A stretch of 64,000 nucleotides of DNA from Nocardioides glacieisoli. Its GTDB lineage: Bacteria > Actinomycetota > Actinomycetes > Propionibacteriales > Nocardioidaceae. Below the pieces are notes generated by a model. That model was not told the origin of the DNA. It saw only the letters and a program-made list of their open reading frames with translations, and did no database searches. Positions 41,986 through 50,295 of this stretch are shown one piece after another. Numbering within the stretch: position 1 is the stretch's first letter; each line of letters begins with the position of its first letter. The DNA is taken from contig NZ_SDWS01000007.1 of the NCBI RefSeq assembly GCF_004137245.1, forward strand, positions 124,001 to 188,000. Reading direction: 5' to 3'. A program made the translations under genes and the position numbers.

Positions 41986-42597
41986 GTGCCCTCCGTCGAC
42001 AGCCCCGCCCGCGTGCCGCAGGCCGACCGGACCCGGGCGATGCGGGCCCGGCTGCTGGAGGCGACGGTCGAGCTGCTGGTCGAGCGCGGATTCGCCGGGA
42101 CGTCGACGACCCTCGTCTCCGAGCGGGCGGGCGTGAGCCGGGGCGCGCAGCTGCACCACTTCCCTACCAAGAACGACCTCGTCGTGGCCGCGGTCGAGCA
42201 CCTGGCGCAGCGGCGCGGGGACGAGCTCGGCGAGGCGGCGACGCGGCTGCCTGAGGGGCAGCGGCGCACCCGTGCCGTGCTCGAGATGCTCGGCGACCAC
42301 TTCTCGTCCCCGGTCTTCTCCGCGGCCCTCGAGCTCTGGGTGGCCGCCCGCACCGACGAGGCGCTCCGGGCGGCAGTCGGTCCGCTCGAGCAGCGCGTGG
42401 GCCGCGAGACGCACCGGCTCACCGTCACGGCGCTGGGGGCCGACGAGTCGAAGCCGGGCGTGCGCGAGCTCGTGCAGGCCACCCTCGACCTGGTCCGCGG
42501 GCTCGGCCTGGCGTCCACCATCTCCGACGACTCCGCCCGCCGTCGCCGGATCCTGCGCGAGTGGGCCGACGTGCTCGACAAGGAGATGGTCCGATGA
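41986..42597 (+). CDS. TetR-family regulator of the acyl-CoA catabolic operon
   Basis: 203 residues from GTG 41986, placed where a leaderless transcript would begin; GTG 41980 is an alternative. The TetR helix-turn-helix is clear (RTRAMRARLLEATVELLVERGFAGTSTTLVSERAGVSRGAQLHHFPTKNDLVVAAVEHL), followed by a helical ligand domain. It is the first gene of an eight-gene run with stop-start overlaps and probably represses the run through the dyad overlapping its own -35. An acyl-CoA ligand is inferred from the operon content. Confidence 0.93.
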   Translation: MPSVDSPARVPQADRTRAMRARLLEATVELLVERGFAGTSTTLVSERAGVSRGAQLHHFPTKNDLVVAAVEHLAQRRGDELGEAATRLPEGQRRTRAVLEMLGDHFSSPVFSAALELWVAARTDEALRAAVGPLEQRVGRETHRLTVTALGADESKPGVRELVQATLDLVRGLGLASTISDDSARRRRILREWADVLDKEMVR

Positions 42598-43373
42598 ACG
42601 CCGTGCTGACGCAGGTCCTCGCCGACCTCACCGCGGAGGGCGACCGGCTCGAGGCGCTGGTCCGCGACCTCGACCCCGCCGGCTGGCAGACCCCGACGCC
42701 CGCACCCGGCTGGGACGTCGCGACGCAGGTCGCCCACCTCGCGTGGACCGACGAGGTGGCGCTGAAGGCGGCGACGGACAAGGAGGCCTGGGACACCGTC
42801 GTGCTCGGCGCGATCAACGATCCCGAGGATTTCGTCGACCAGCAGGCCCACGAGGTCTCGCGCGACCCCGACCTGATGACGCGCTGGCGCGACACCCGCG
42901 CGGCACTGCACGAGGCGCTGACGGCGTACCCCCACGGCGAGAAGATGCCGTGGTTCGGCCCGCCGATGTCGGCCACGTCGATGGCGACCGCGCGGCTGAT
43001 GGAGACGTGGGCGCACAGCCTCGACGTCCACGAGGGGCTCGGCGTCCCGGTCGAGGACACCGACCGGATCCGCCACGTCGCCCACCTCGGCGTGCGCACC
43101 CGCAACTTCGCCTTCGCGGTCCACGGTCTCGACGCACCCGCTGAGGAGTTCCGCATCGACCTCGTCGCGCCGTCCGACGACGTGTGGTCGTGGGGACCGG
43201 AGGACGCCGGCCAGACCCTCACCGGGAGCGCCGGCGACTTCTGCCGCCTCGTCACGCAGCGGGTCCACCGTGCCGACACCGACCTCGTCGCCACCGGTGC
43301 CGACGTCGACCGCTGGCTCGACATCGCCCAGGCCTTCGCGGGCCAGCCGGGCGAGGGGAGGGCGCCGCGATGA
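42594..43373 (+). CDS. DinB/MDMPI-like metal-binding protein (TIGR03084 type)
   Basis: 259 residues. The N-terminal four-helix region resembles DinB/mycothiol-dependent maleylpyruvate isomerase proteins: AGWQTPTPAPGWDVATQVAHLAWTDEVAL has the first His, and LMETWAHSLDVHEGLG holds the further His residues of a metal site. These proteins frequently sit in acyl-CoA degradation operons with DUF1446 and acyl-CoA dehydrogenases; their reaction is not established. ATG overlaps the TetR stop (ATGA), and its own stop overlaps the next gene. Confidence 0.85.
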   Translation: MNAVLTQVLADLTAEGDRLEALVRDLDPAGWQTPTPAPGWDVATQVAHLAWTDEVALKAATDKEAWDTVVLGAINDPEDFVDQQAHEVSRDPDLMTRWRDTRAALHEALTAYPHGEKMPWFGPPMSATSMATARLMETWAHSLDVHEGLGVPVEDTDRIRHVAHLGVRTRNFAFAVHGLDAPAEEFRIDLVAPSDDVWSWGPEDAGQTLTGSAGDFCRLVTQRVHRADTDLVATGADVDRWLDIAQAFAGQPGEGRAPR

Positions 43374-45091
43374 TCGACGCCCAGCGACCCGCCGTGCGGA
43401 TCGGCAACTGCTCAGGCTTCTACGGCGACCGGCTCAGTGCCATGCGCGAGATGCTCGAGGGCGGTCGCCTCGACGTGCTCACCGGCGACTACCTCGCCGA
43501 GCTCACCATGCTCATCCTCGGCAAGGACCAGCTCAAGGACCCGAGCCTGGGCTACGCCCGCACCTTCGTCCGCCAGGTCGAGGACTGCCTCGGCCTCGCG
43601 CTCGAGAGCGGCGTGAAGCTCGTCGCCAACGCGGGCGGCCTCAACCCCGCCGGCCTCGCCGACCGGCTCCGCGAGGTCGCCACCGGCCTCGGTCTCGACC
43701 CGGCGATCGCCCACGTCGAGGGCGACGACGTACGCCATCTGCAGCTCGACGGCGCGCTCACCGCCAACGCCTACCTCGGCGGGTTCGGCATCGCAGCCGC
43801 GCTGAGCGCGGGCGCCGACATCGTCGTGACCGGCCGCGTCACGGATGCCTCGCTCGTCGTGGGCCCGGCCGTCGCGCACCACGGCTGGAGCGCGACGTCG
43901 TACGACGAGCTGGCGGGCGCTGTCGTCGCCGGCCACGTCATCGAGTGCGGCACGCAGGCGACGGGCGGCAACTTCAGCGGTTTCCTGAGCCTGCCGCACC
44001 GTGACCGGCCGCTCGGCTTCCCGGTGGCCGAGGTCGCCGCTGACGGGTCGAGCGTCATCACCAAGCACGCCGGCACGGGCGGCGCGGTCACCGTCGACAC
44101 CGTCACCGCGCAGCTCGTCTACGAGATCCAGTCCACGCGCTACCTCGGCCCCGACGTCACGGTCCACCTCGACGCGATCCGGCTCGAGGAGGTCGGCGAG
44201 GACCGCGTCGCGATCACGAACGTCGTCGGCGAGGCGCCGCCCGAGCACCTCAAGGTCTGCGTCAACGAGTTCGGCGGCTGGCGCAACTCCGCCGAGCTCG
44301 TGCTGACCGGGCTCGACGTCGAGGCCAAGGCGGAGTGGGTGCGCGACCAGCTCGGCAGCCGGCTCGCTGCGGCCGAGGTCGTCTGGTCCGACGTCACCGC
44401 ACCCCCGGCCGATGCGCCCACGGAGGAGTCCGCCTCGAGTCTGCTCCGCTGCACCGTGAAGGACCCGTCGCCCGACCCGGTCGGCCGCGCGTTCACCTCC
44501 GCGGTCGTCGAGCTCGCGCTCGGCTCCTACCCCGGCTTCACGATGACGGCCCCGCCCGCCGCGGCCACGCCGTTCGGCATCTACCGCGCGGCGTACGTCG
44601 ACCGTGCCGACGTCACCCACACCGTCGTCCACGCCGACGGCACCCGCGAGGTCGTCGCCGACCCCGGCCTCGGCGTGCCCCAGGGCGAGGCACCTGGCGC
44701 CCGCCCGTCGCCGTACCCCGGGCGCACCGACGTGCTCACCCGCCGCCTGCCGCTCGGCACGTTCGTCCACGCGCGATCCGGCGACAAGGGCGGCGACGCC
44801 AACGTCGGGCTCTGGGTGGCGCACGACGGCGTCGGCGCCGGGACGTACGACGCCCGCGTGCAGTGGCTGTTCAAGCTGATGTCGCCGCGCGGGATCCCGG
44901 CACTCATCCCCGAGGCCGAGGGACTCGACGTGGAGGTGTGGCTGCTGCCGCACCTCGGTGCGGTGAACCTCGTCCTCCACGGCCTGCTCGGCGACGGGGT
45001 CGCCGCCTCGCCGCGCTTCGACCCGCAGGCCAAGGGGCTCGGCGAGTGGCTGCGGTCGCGGCTGGTCTCGATCGAGGACTCGCTCCTGTGA
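43370..45091 (+). CDS. AtuA-like acyclic terpene/acyl-CoA utilisation protein (DUF1446)
   Basis: 573 residues. The N-terminal DUF1446 domain is recognisable (RIGNCSGFYGDRLSAMREML, LTGDYLAELTMLILGKDQ, KLVANAGGLNPAGLADRLRE, ADIVVTGRVTDASLVVGPA, ECGTQATGGNFSGF). The C-terminal AtuA-like ferredoxin-fold part contains ARSGDKGGDANVGLW. AtuA belongs to citronellol/geranyl-CoA degradation in Pseudomonas; here, beside a biotin-dependent carboxylase and acyl-CoA dehydrogenases, a branched acyl-CoA or terpenoid route is likely but unproven. Overlapping starts and stops on both sides show tight coupling. Confidence 0.88.
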   Translation: MIDAQRPAVRIGNCSGFYGDRLSAMREMLEGGRLDVLTGDYLAELTMLILGKDQLKDPSLGYARTFVRQVEDCLGLALESGVKLVANAGGLNPAGLADRLREVATGLGLDPAIAHVEGDDVRHLQLDGALTANAYLGGFGIAAALSAGADIVVTGRVTDASLVVGPAVAHHGWSATSYDELAGAVVAGHVIECGTQATGGNFSGFLSLPHRDRPLGFPVAEVAADGSSVITKHAGTGGAVTVDTVTAQLVYEIQSTRYLGPDVTVHLDAIRLEEVGEDRVAITNVVGEAPPEHLKVCVNEFGGWRNSAELVLTGLDVEAKAEWVRDQLGSRLAAAEVVWSDVTAPPADAPTEESASSLLRCTVKDPSPDPVGRAFTSAVVELALGSYPGFTMTAPPAAATPFGIYRAAYVDRADVTHTVVHADGTREVVADPGLGVPQGEAPGARPSPYPGRTDVLTRRLPLGTFVHARSGDKGGDANVGLWVAHDGVGAGTYDARVQWLFKLMSPRGIPALIPEAEGLDVEVWLLPHLGAVNLVLHGLLGDGVAASPRFDPQAKGLGEWLRSRLVSIEDSLL

Positions 45092-46221
45092 CGGCCGAGC
45101 GCGAAGCTCTGCGGGCGACCGGGGCGGAGTTCACCCGCCGCGAGGTCGCGCCGCACCTGCAGGAGTGGGAGGACGCGGGCGAGATCCCGCGCGCGCTGCA
45201 CCGCAGGGCCGGTGACCTCGGGCTGATCGGCATCGCCTTCCCGGAGTCGGTCGGCGGGAGCGGCGGCGACCTGCTCGACTCGGTGGCGATGCAGGAGGCG
45301 ATGTTCGACGCCGGTGCGTCGAGCGGCCTGATGGCCGGCCTCTTCACCAGCGGGATCGCGCTGCCGCACATCGCGGCGTCCGGCAACCCCGACCTGGTGG
45401 ACCGCTTCGTCCGACCCACGCTGGCCGGAGACCTCGTCGGCTCGCTGGCGATCACCGAGCCCGGCGGCGGGTCCGACGTCGCGCGGCTGCGGACCACCGC
45501 GACCCGCGACGGTGACCACTACGTCGTCGACGGCGCGAAGACCTTCATCACCTCCGGCGTCCGGGCCGACTTCGTCACGGTCGCCGTCCGCACCGGAGGC
45601 CCGGGCCACGCCGGGATCTCGCTGCTCGTCGTCGAGAAGGGCACGCCCGGATTCACCGTCGACCGCGGCCTGCGGAAGATGGGCTGGCACTGCTCCGACA
45701 CCGCCGAGCTGTCCTTCGTCGACTGCCGCGTGCCGGCCGCGAACCTCGTCGGGTCGGAGGGCAGCGGCTTCGGCCAGATCGCCGACCAGTTCGTGGTCGA
45801 GCGGATCGCGCTGGCCGTCCACGGCTACGGCATCGCGGCGCGCTCCCTCGACCTCGCGGCGGCGTACGCCCGAGACCGGCAGACGTTCGGGCGGCCGCTG
45901 ACCGACAACCAGTCCGTCCAGCACACGCTGGTCGAGATGCGTCGCCAGGTCGAGGTCGCCCGCACCTACACGCGCCACGTCGCCGCCCGCCACGTCGCGG
46001 GCGAGTTCGTCGTCGCCGAGGCGTGCCTGGCCAAGCAGACCGCGGTGGACTGCGCGGCGTACGTCTGTGACCGCGCGGTGCAGCTGTTCGGCGGCACCGG
46101 CTACATGCACGGCACCGAGGTGGAGCGGCACTACCGCGACGCCCGGATCCTGCCGATCGGGGGCGGCGCCGACGAGGTGCTCCGCGACCTGACGGCCAAG
46201 CTGATGGGTTATGCGTCTTGA
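45088..46221 (+). CDS. Acyl-CoA dehydrogenase
   Basis: 377 residues from GTG 45088 overlapping the previous stop. The fold is complete: FAD/substrate loop SLAITEPGGGSDVARLRTTA, TFITSGVRADF, and C-terminal RQTFGRPLTDNQSVQHTLVEM, LFGGTGYMHGTEVERHYRDARILPIGGGADEV. The position of the catalytic base cannot be assigned confidently by eye. It would introduce a 2,3-double bond into an acyl-CoA, donating electrons to ETF. A second paralogue ends the operon at 50292. Confidence 0.93.
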   Translation: MTAEREALRATGAEFTRREVAPHLQEWEDAGEIPRALHRRAGDLGLIGIAFPESVGGSGGDLLDSVAMQEAMFDAGASSGLMAGLFTSGIALPHIAASGNPDLVDRFVRPTLAGDLVGSLAITEPGGGSDVARLRTTATRDGDHYVVDGAKTFITSGVRADFVTVAVRTGGPGHAGISLLVVEKGTPGFTVDRGLRKMGWHCSDTAELSFVDCRVPAANLVGSEGSGFGQIADQFVVERIALAVHGYGIAARSLDLAAAYARDRQTFGRPLTDNQSVQHTLVEMRRQVEVARTYTRHVAARHVAGEFVVAEACLAKQTAVDCAAYVCDRAVQLFGGTGYMHGTEVERHYRDARILPIGGGADEVLRDLTAKLMGYAS

Positions 46222-46232
46222 AAGGACTCCCG

Positions 46233-46703
46233 ATGATCAAGCTGCCTTCCCTCGGTGACGAGGTGTCCGTCTGGATGGACGCCCCGCCCGCCGAGGTGTG
46301 GGACCTCGTCAGCGACGTCACGCGGATCGGCGAGTTCAGCCCGGAGACCTTCGAGGCGAAGTGGACCCGTGGCTCGACCGGGCCCGAGGTGGGTGCCTAC
46401 TTCGCCGGCCACGTGAAGCGCAACGGGGTCGGACCGACGTACTGGTCACCGTGCCGCGTCACCGCCTGCGAGCCCGAGAAGGTCTTCGAGTTCTCCGTCG
46501 GCACCGACGTCATCACCGTCAACAACTGGGGCTACCGGCTCGAGCCGAAGGACGGCGGGACGCTCGTCACGGAGTACTTCCGGATGGAGCCGTCGCTCTA
46601 CACGCGCGTCTACTGGACCCTGCTCGGCGCCCTGCGTGGTCGGACGAACCGCAACGGCATGCGCACCACGCTGGAGCGGATGAAGGCGGTGGTGGAGAAG
46701 TGA
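46233..46703 (+). CDS. SRPBCC-family (START-like) protein
   Basis: 156 residues from ATG 46233, with AAAGGA eight bases upstream. It has the polyketide-cyclase/START-like opening VSVWMDAPPAEVWDLVSDVTRIGEFSPETFEAKWT and a C-terminal long helix (NRNGMRTTLERMKAVVEK). Such small hydrophobic-cavity proteins bind lipids or aromatic intermediates; an activity here is not established. The stop overlaps the carboxyltransferase GTG. Confidence 0.88.
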   Translation: MIKLPSLGDEVSVWMDAPPAEVWDLVSDVTRIGEFSPETFEAKWTRGSTGPEVGAYFAGHVKRNGVGPTYWSPCRVTACEPEKVFEFSVGTDVITVNNWGYRLEPKDGGTLVTEYFRMEPSLYTRVYWTLLGALRGRTNRNGMRTTLERMKAVVEK

Positions 46704-48358
46704 CCAACCGGGAGGCCATGCTCGAGAAGATCGCCGACCTCGACGCGCAGCACGCGGTCGCGGTCGCCGGCGGCGGCGAGAAGTACGTCGACCGCCACCA
46801 CGCACGCGGCAAGCTGACGGCCCGCGAGCGGATCGAGCTGCTCGTCGACCCCGGGTCGGCCTTCCTCGAGCTGTCGCCGCTGGCGGGCTGGGGCTCCGAC
46901 TTCACCGTCGGCGCGTCGGTCGTGACCGGCATCGGCGTGATCGAGGGCGTCGAGTGCATGATCAGCGCCAACGACCCGACCGTGAAGGGCGGCGCGTCGA
47001 ACCCCTGGACGGTCAAGAAGATCTTCCGCGCCTCGCAGATCGCCGAGGAGAACAACCTCCCCACCCTCTCGCTCGTCGAGTCCGGCGGTGCCGACCTGCC
47101 GACCCAGAAGGAGATCTTCATCCCCGGCGGGCGGCTGTTCCGCGACCTCACGCGCTCGTCGGCGCGCAAGCAGCCGACGATCGCGCTGGTCTTCGGGAAC
47201 TCGACCGCCGGTGGGGCCTACGTCCCCGGGATGAGCGACTACACCGTCTTCGTCCGCGGCGGTGCCAAGGTCTTCCTCGGCGGCCCGCCGCTGGTGAAGA
47301 TGGCGACCGGCGAGGAGTCCGACGACGAGTCGCTCGGTGGCGCCGAGATGCACGCCCGAGTGTCCGGCCTCGCCGACTACCTCGCCGAGGACGAGCTCGA
47401 CGCGATCCGGATCGGGCGGCGGATCGTGGCGCGGTTGAACCGTTCCTCCCGCTGGTCGAGTAGCCGAGCGAGGAACGAGCGAGGCGTATCGAGACCCGCT
47501 GACGATGGAGGTCTCGATACGCGGCCGCTCGTCCCTCACGGCCGCTACTCGACCACCGAGGGCTTCGCCGAGCCCGACGCCGACCCCGAGACCCTCCTCG
47601 ACCTCATTCCGACCGACCTCAAGGAGCCGTTCGACCCCCGCGAGGTGATCGTCCGGATCGTCGACGGCGTGTCCGAGCGCAACGGACGGCCGTTCGACGA
47701 GTTCAAGCCGCTCTACGGCACCTCGCTCGTCACCGGCTGGGCAGAGCTCCACGGCCACCCGATCGGCATCCTCGCCAACGCGCAGGGCGTGCTGTTCTCG
47801 GAGGAGGCGCAGAAGGCGACGCAGTTCATCCAGCTCGCCAACCAGAGCGACACCCCGCTGCTGTTCCTGCACAACACCACCGGCTACATGGTCGGCAAGG
47901 ACTACGAACAGGGCGGGATCATCAAGCACGGCGCCCAGATGCTCAACGCCGTCTCCAACAGCACCGTCCCGCACCTCAGCGTGATCATGGGCGCGTCCTA
48001 CGGCGCCGGCAACTACGGCATGAACGGCCGCGCCTTCGACCCGCGTTTCCTCTTCACCTGGCCGAGCGCGAAGTCCGCGGTGATGGGGCCGGCGCAGCTC
48101 GCGGGCGTCCTCTCGATCGTGGCCCGCGCGGCCACCGAGGCCAAGGGGCAGGAGTACGACGAGGAGGGCGACGCCGGCATGCGCGCGATGGTCGAGCAGA
48201 TGGTCGAGGAGCAGTCCATGCCCTACGCCCTGTCCGGGATGCTCTACGACGACGGGGTCATCGACCCCCGCGACACCCGCACCGTCCTGGCCATCTGCCT
48301 GTCCGTCATCTCCAACACCACGTGGACCGGTGCCGGCGGATACGGGGTGTTCCGATGA
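46700..48358 (+). CDS. Acyl-CoA carboxylase, carboxyltransferase (beta) subunit with repeat-derived insertion
   Basis: 552 residues from GTG 46700. Both crotonase-fold halves are present: SANDPTVKGGASNPWTVKK, LVESGGADLP, GNSTAGGAYVPGMSDY in the first, and GTSLVTGWAELHGHPIGILAN, FLHNTTGYMVGKDYEQGGII, MGASYGAGNYGMNGRAFDPRF in the second. The pattern is of the methylcrotonyl/geranyl-CoA carboxylase type. The linker between the halves (about 250-290, RLNRSSRWSSSRARNERG onward) is unusually long and basic because a 103-bp palindromic repeat (47453-47555) is read through in frame. Both flanking domains are intact, so the enzyme may still work. It pairs with the biotin subunit that overlaps its stop. 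Confidence 0.93.
   Translation: MTNREAMLEKIADLDAQHAVAVAGGGEKYVDRHHARGKLTARERIELLVDPGSAFLELSPLAGWGSDFTVGASVVTGIGVIEGVECMISANDPTVKGGASNPWTVKKIFRASQIAEENNLPTLSLVESGGADLPTQKEIFIPGGRLFRDLTRSSARKQPTIALVFGNSTAGGAYVPGMSDYTVFVRGGAKVFLGGPPLVKMATGEESDDESLGGAEMHARVSGLADYLAEDELDAIRIGRRIVARLNRSSRWSSSRARNERGVSRPADDGGLDTRPLVPHGRYSTTEGFAEPDADPETLLDLIPTDLKEPFDPREVIVRIVDGVSERNGRPFDEFKPLYGTSLVTGWAELHGHPIGILANAQGVLFSEEAQKATQFIQLANQSDTPLLFLHNTTGYMVGKDYEQGGIIKHGAQMLNAVSNSTVPHLSVIMGASYGAGNYGMNGRAFDPRFLFTWPSAKSAVMGPAQLAGVLSIVARAATEAKGQEYDEEGDAGMRAMVEQMVEEQSMPYALSGMLYDDGVIDPRDTRTVLAICLSVISNTTWTGAGGYGVFR
47453..47555. repeat. Palindromic repeat inserted within the carboxyltransferase gene
   Basis: TGGTCGAGTAGC (47453-47464) pairs with GCTACTCGACCA (47544-47555), and GCGTATCGAGACC (47484-47496) pairs with GGTCTCGATACGC (47510-47522) around a 13-base loop. 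The left arm matches the intergenic repeat at 14817-14857. It encodes about 34 extra residues without a stop or frameshift. Confidence 0.85.
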
Positions 48359-50295
48359 TCTCGCGACTCCTCGTGGCCAACCGCGGCGAGATCGCCCGCC
48401 GGGTCTTCGCCAGCTGCCGACGGCTCGGCATCGAGACCGTCGCCGTCCATTCCGACGCCGATGCCGGTCTTCCGTTCGTCGCGGAGGCCGACCACGCCGT
48501 ACGCCTCCCGGGCAACGCGCCCGCCGACACCTACCTGCGCATCGACCTGCTCATCGAGGCCGCCCGCAGGTCCGGTGCCGACGCGGTCCACCCGGGCTAC
48601 GGCTTCCTCTCCGAGAACGCTGACTTCGCCCGCGCGGTCATCGACGCCGGCCTCACCTGGGTCGGTCCGCCGCCCGAGGCGATCGAGGCGATGGGCGACA
48701 AGGTCCGCGCCAAGGAGATCGCCGCCGCGGCCGGCGTACCCGTCCTGTCGGCACCCGACCGCCCGACCGAGACCGACCTCCCCCTGCTGGTGAAGGCGTC
48801 GGCCGGTGGCGGTGGACGCGGCATGCGCGTCGTACGCACCCTCGACCGGCTCGATGCCGAGATCGAGGCTGCCCGGGCCGAGGCCAAGTCGGCGTTCGGT
48901 GACGGCACGGTTTTCGTGGAGCCCTACGTCGAGGCCGGGCGCCACGTCGAGGTGCAGGTGATGGCCGACGCGGCCGGCGTGGTCGCGATGGGCACCCGCG
49001 ACTGCTCCGTGCAGCGACGGCACCAGAAGGTGGTCGAGGAGGCGCCCGCTCCCGGCCTGTCCCCCCAGACCGAGGCGGCGATGTGCGAGGCGGCCGAGCG
49101 GCTGGCCGAGGGCATCGGCTACCGCGGCGCCGGAACCGTCGAGTTCCTCCACGACCCGGGCGCCGACCGCTTCTTCTTCCTGGAGATGAACACCCGGCTC
49201 CAGGTCGAGCATCCGGTGACCGAGCTGGTCCGCGGGATGGACCTCGTCGAGGCACAGCTGGCCGTGGCCGAGGGCCGCGCGCTGCCGCACGACGTCCCCC
49301 ATCGCGGTGGCCACGCGATCGAGGTGCGCCTCTACGCCGAGGACGCGACGTACGTCCCCCAGAGCGGCCACCTGCTCACCTTCGACCTCCCGGCCGACGG
49401 CGGCTTCGACCTGCTGGGGCGCAGCGGCGTCCGGGTCGACAGCGGCTTCTCGTCGGGTGACGAGGTCTCGACCTTCTACGACGCGATGCTGGCCAAGGTG
49501 ATGGCGTGGGCGCCGACGCGCGAGCAGGCGATCCGGATGCTCGTCGGCGCCCTCGAGCGCGCCCGGATCCACGGTGTCACCACCAACCGCGACCAGCTCG
49601 TCGACATCCTCGGCGACCCGGTCTTCGTGGCGGGGGAGATGACCACGACCTGGCTCGAGTCGCGTCCGATCTCCGCTGAGTCTCCCAGCGACTCACAGGC
49701 CAGTGCGCGCACTGCGGTCATCGCGGGGGCACTCATGCTGGCCGCCGACGACGCCGAGCGACGTACGGTCCAGCAGGGCATCCCCGCAGCCTGGCGCAAC
49801 GTCGTGAGCCAGCCGCAGCGCACCATTTTCGAGGGCCACGAGCCGGTCGAGTGGTGGGGCACGCGCGATGGGTTCGTCGTCGACGGGGTGACGGTGCTGG
49901 GGGTCTCCCCGACCCACGCGCGGCTCGAGAGCGACGGCGTCACCACGGAGACGCGCGGACACATGTCGTCCGACGCACCCGGGTCGCCGCGTGAGCTGTG
50001 GGTCGACGGACCACTTCTGTCCGCGCGTCTACGCGAGGTCCCGCGCTTCACCGATCCTGCCGACGCGGTGGCGAGCGGCTCGTTGCTCGCGCCGATGCCG
50101 GGCACGGTCGTCAAGGTCGCGGTCGAGGCCGGCACGCCGGTCGCCGCCGGCGACGTCGTCCTCGTCCTCGAGGCGATGAAGATGCAGCACACCGTGACCG
50201 CGCCGCACGCCGGCACCGTCACCGAGATCAACGTCGAGCCCGGTGCGCAGGTCGCGTCCGGGGAAGTCCTGGCCGTAGTGGAGGAAGACGCATGA
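48355..50295 (+). CDS. Acyl-CoA carboxylase, biotin carboxylase/biotin carrier (alpha) subunit
   Basis: 646 residues from ATG 48355 overlapping the beta-subunit stop. The ATP-grasp biotin carboxylase domain is complete (LLVANRGEIARRVFASCRRLGI, HPGYGFLSENADFA, ASAGGGGRGMRVV, EMNTRLQVEHPVTELV). The C-terminal biotinyl domain carries LEAMKMQHTV (about 610) with the biotinylated Lys. The central region links the two, as in methylcrotonyl- and geranyl-CoA carboxylases. It carboxylates biotin with bicarbonate and ATP for transfer to the acyl-CoA by the beta subunit. Confidence 0.95.
   Translation: MISRLLVANRGEIARRVFASCRRLGIETVAVHSDADAGLPFVAEADHAVRLPGNAPADTYLRIDLLIEAARRSGADAVHPGYGFLSENADFARAVIDAGLTWVGPPPEAIEAMGDKVRAKEIAAAAGVPVLSAPDRPTETDLPLLVKASAGGGGRGMRVVRTLDRLDAEIEAARAEAKSAFGDGTVFVEPYVEAGRHVEVQVMADAAGVVAMGTRDCSVQRRHQKVVEEAPAPGLSPQTEAAMCEAAERLAEGIGYRGAGTVEFLHDPGADRFFFLEMNTRLQVEHPVTELVRGMDLVEAQLAVAEGRALPHDVPHRGGHAIEVRLYAEDATYVPQSGHLLTFDLPADGGFDLLGRSGVRVDSGFSSGDEVSTFYDAMLAKVMAWAPTREQAIRMLVGALERARIHGVTTNRDQLVDILGDPVFVAGEMTTTWLESRPISAESPSDSQASARTAVIAGALMLAADDAERRTVQQGIPAAWRNVVSQPQRTIFEGHEPVEWWGTRDGFVVDGVTVLGVSPTHARLESDGVTTETRGHMSSDAPGSPRELWVDGPLLSARLREVPRFTDPADAVASGSLLAPMPGTVVKVAVEAGTPVAAGDVVLVLEAMKMQHTVTAPHAGTVTEINVEPGAQVASGEVLAVVEEDA

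Noticed and set aside
46700..48358. Frameshift or pseudogene in the carboxyltransferase
   Set aside because: The reading frame stays open through the repeat insertion and both catalytic halves keep their motifs.
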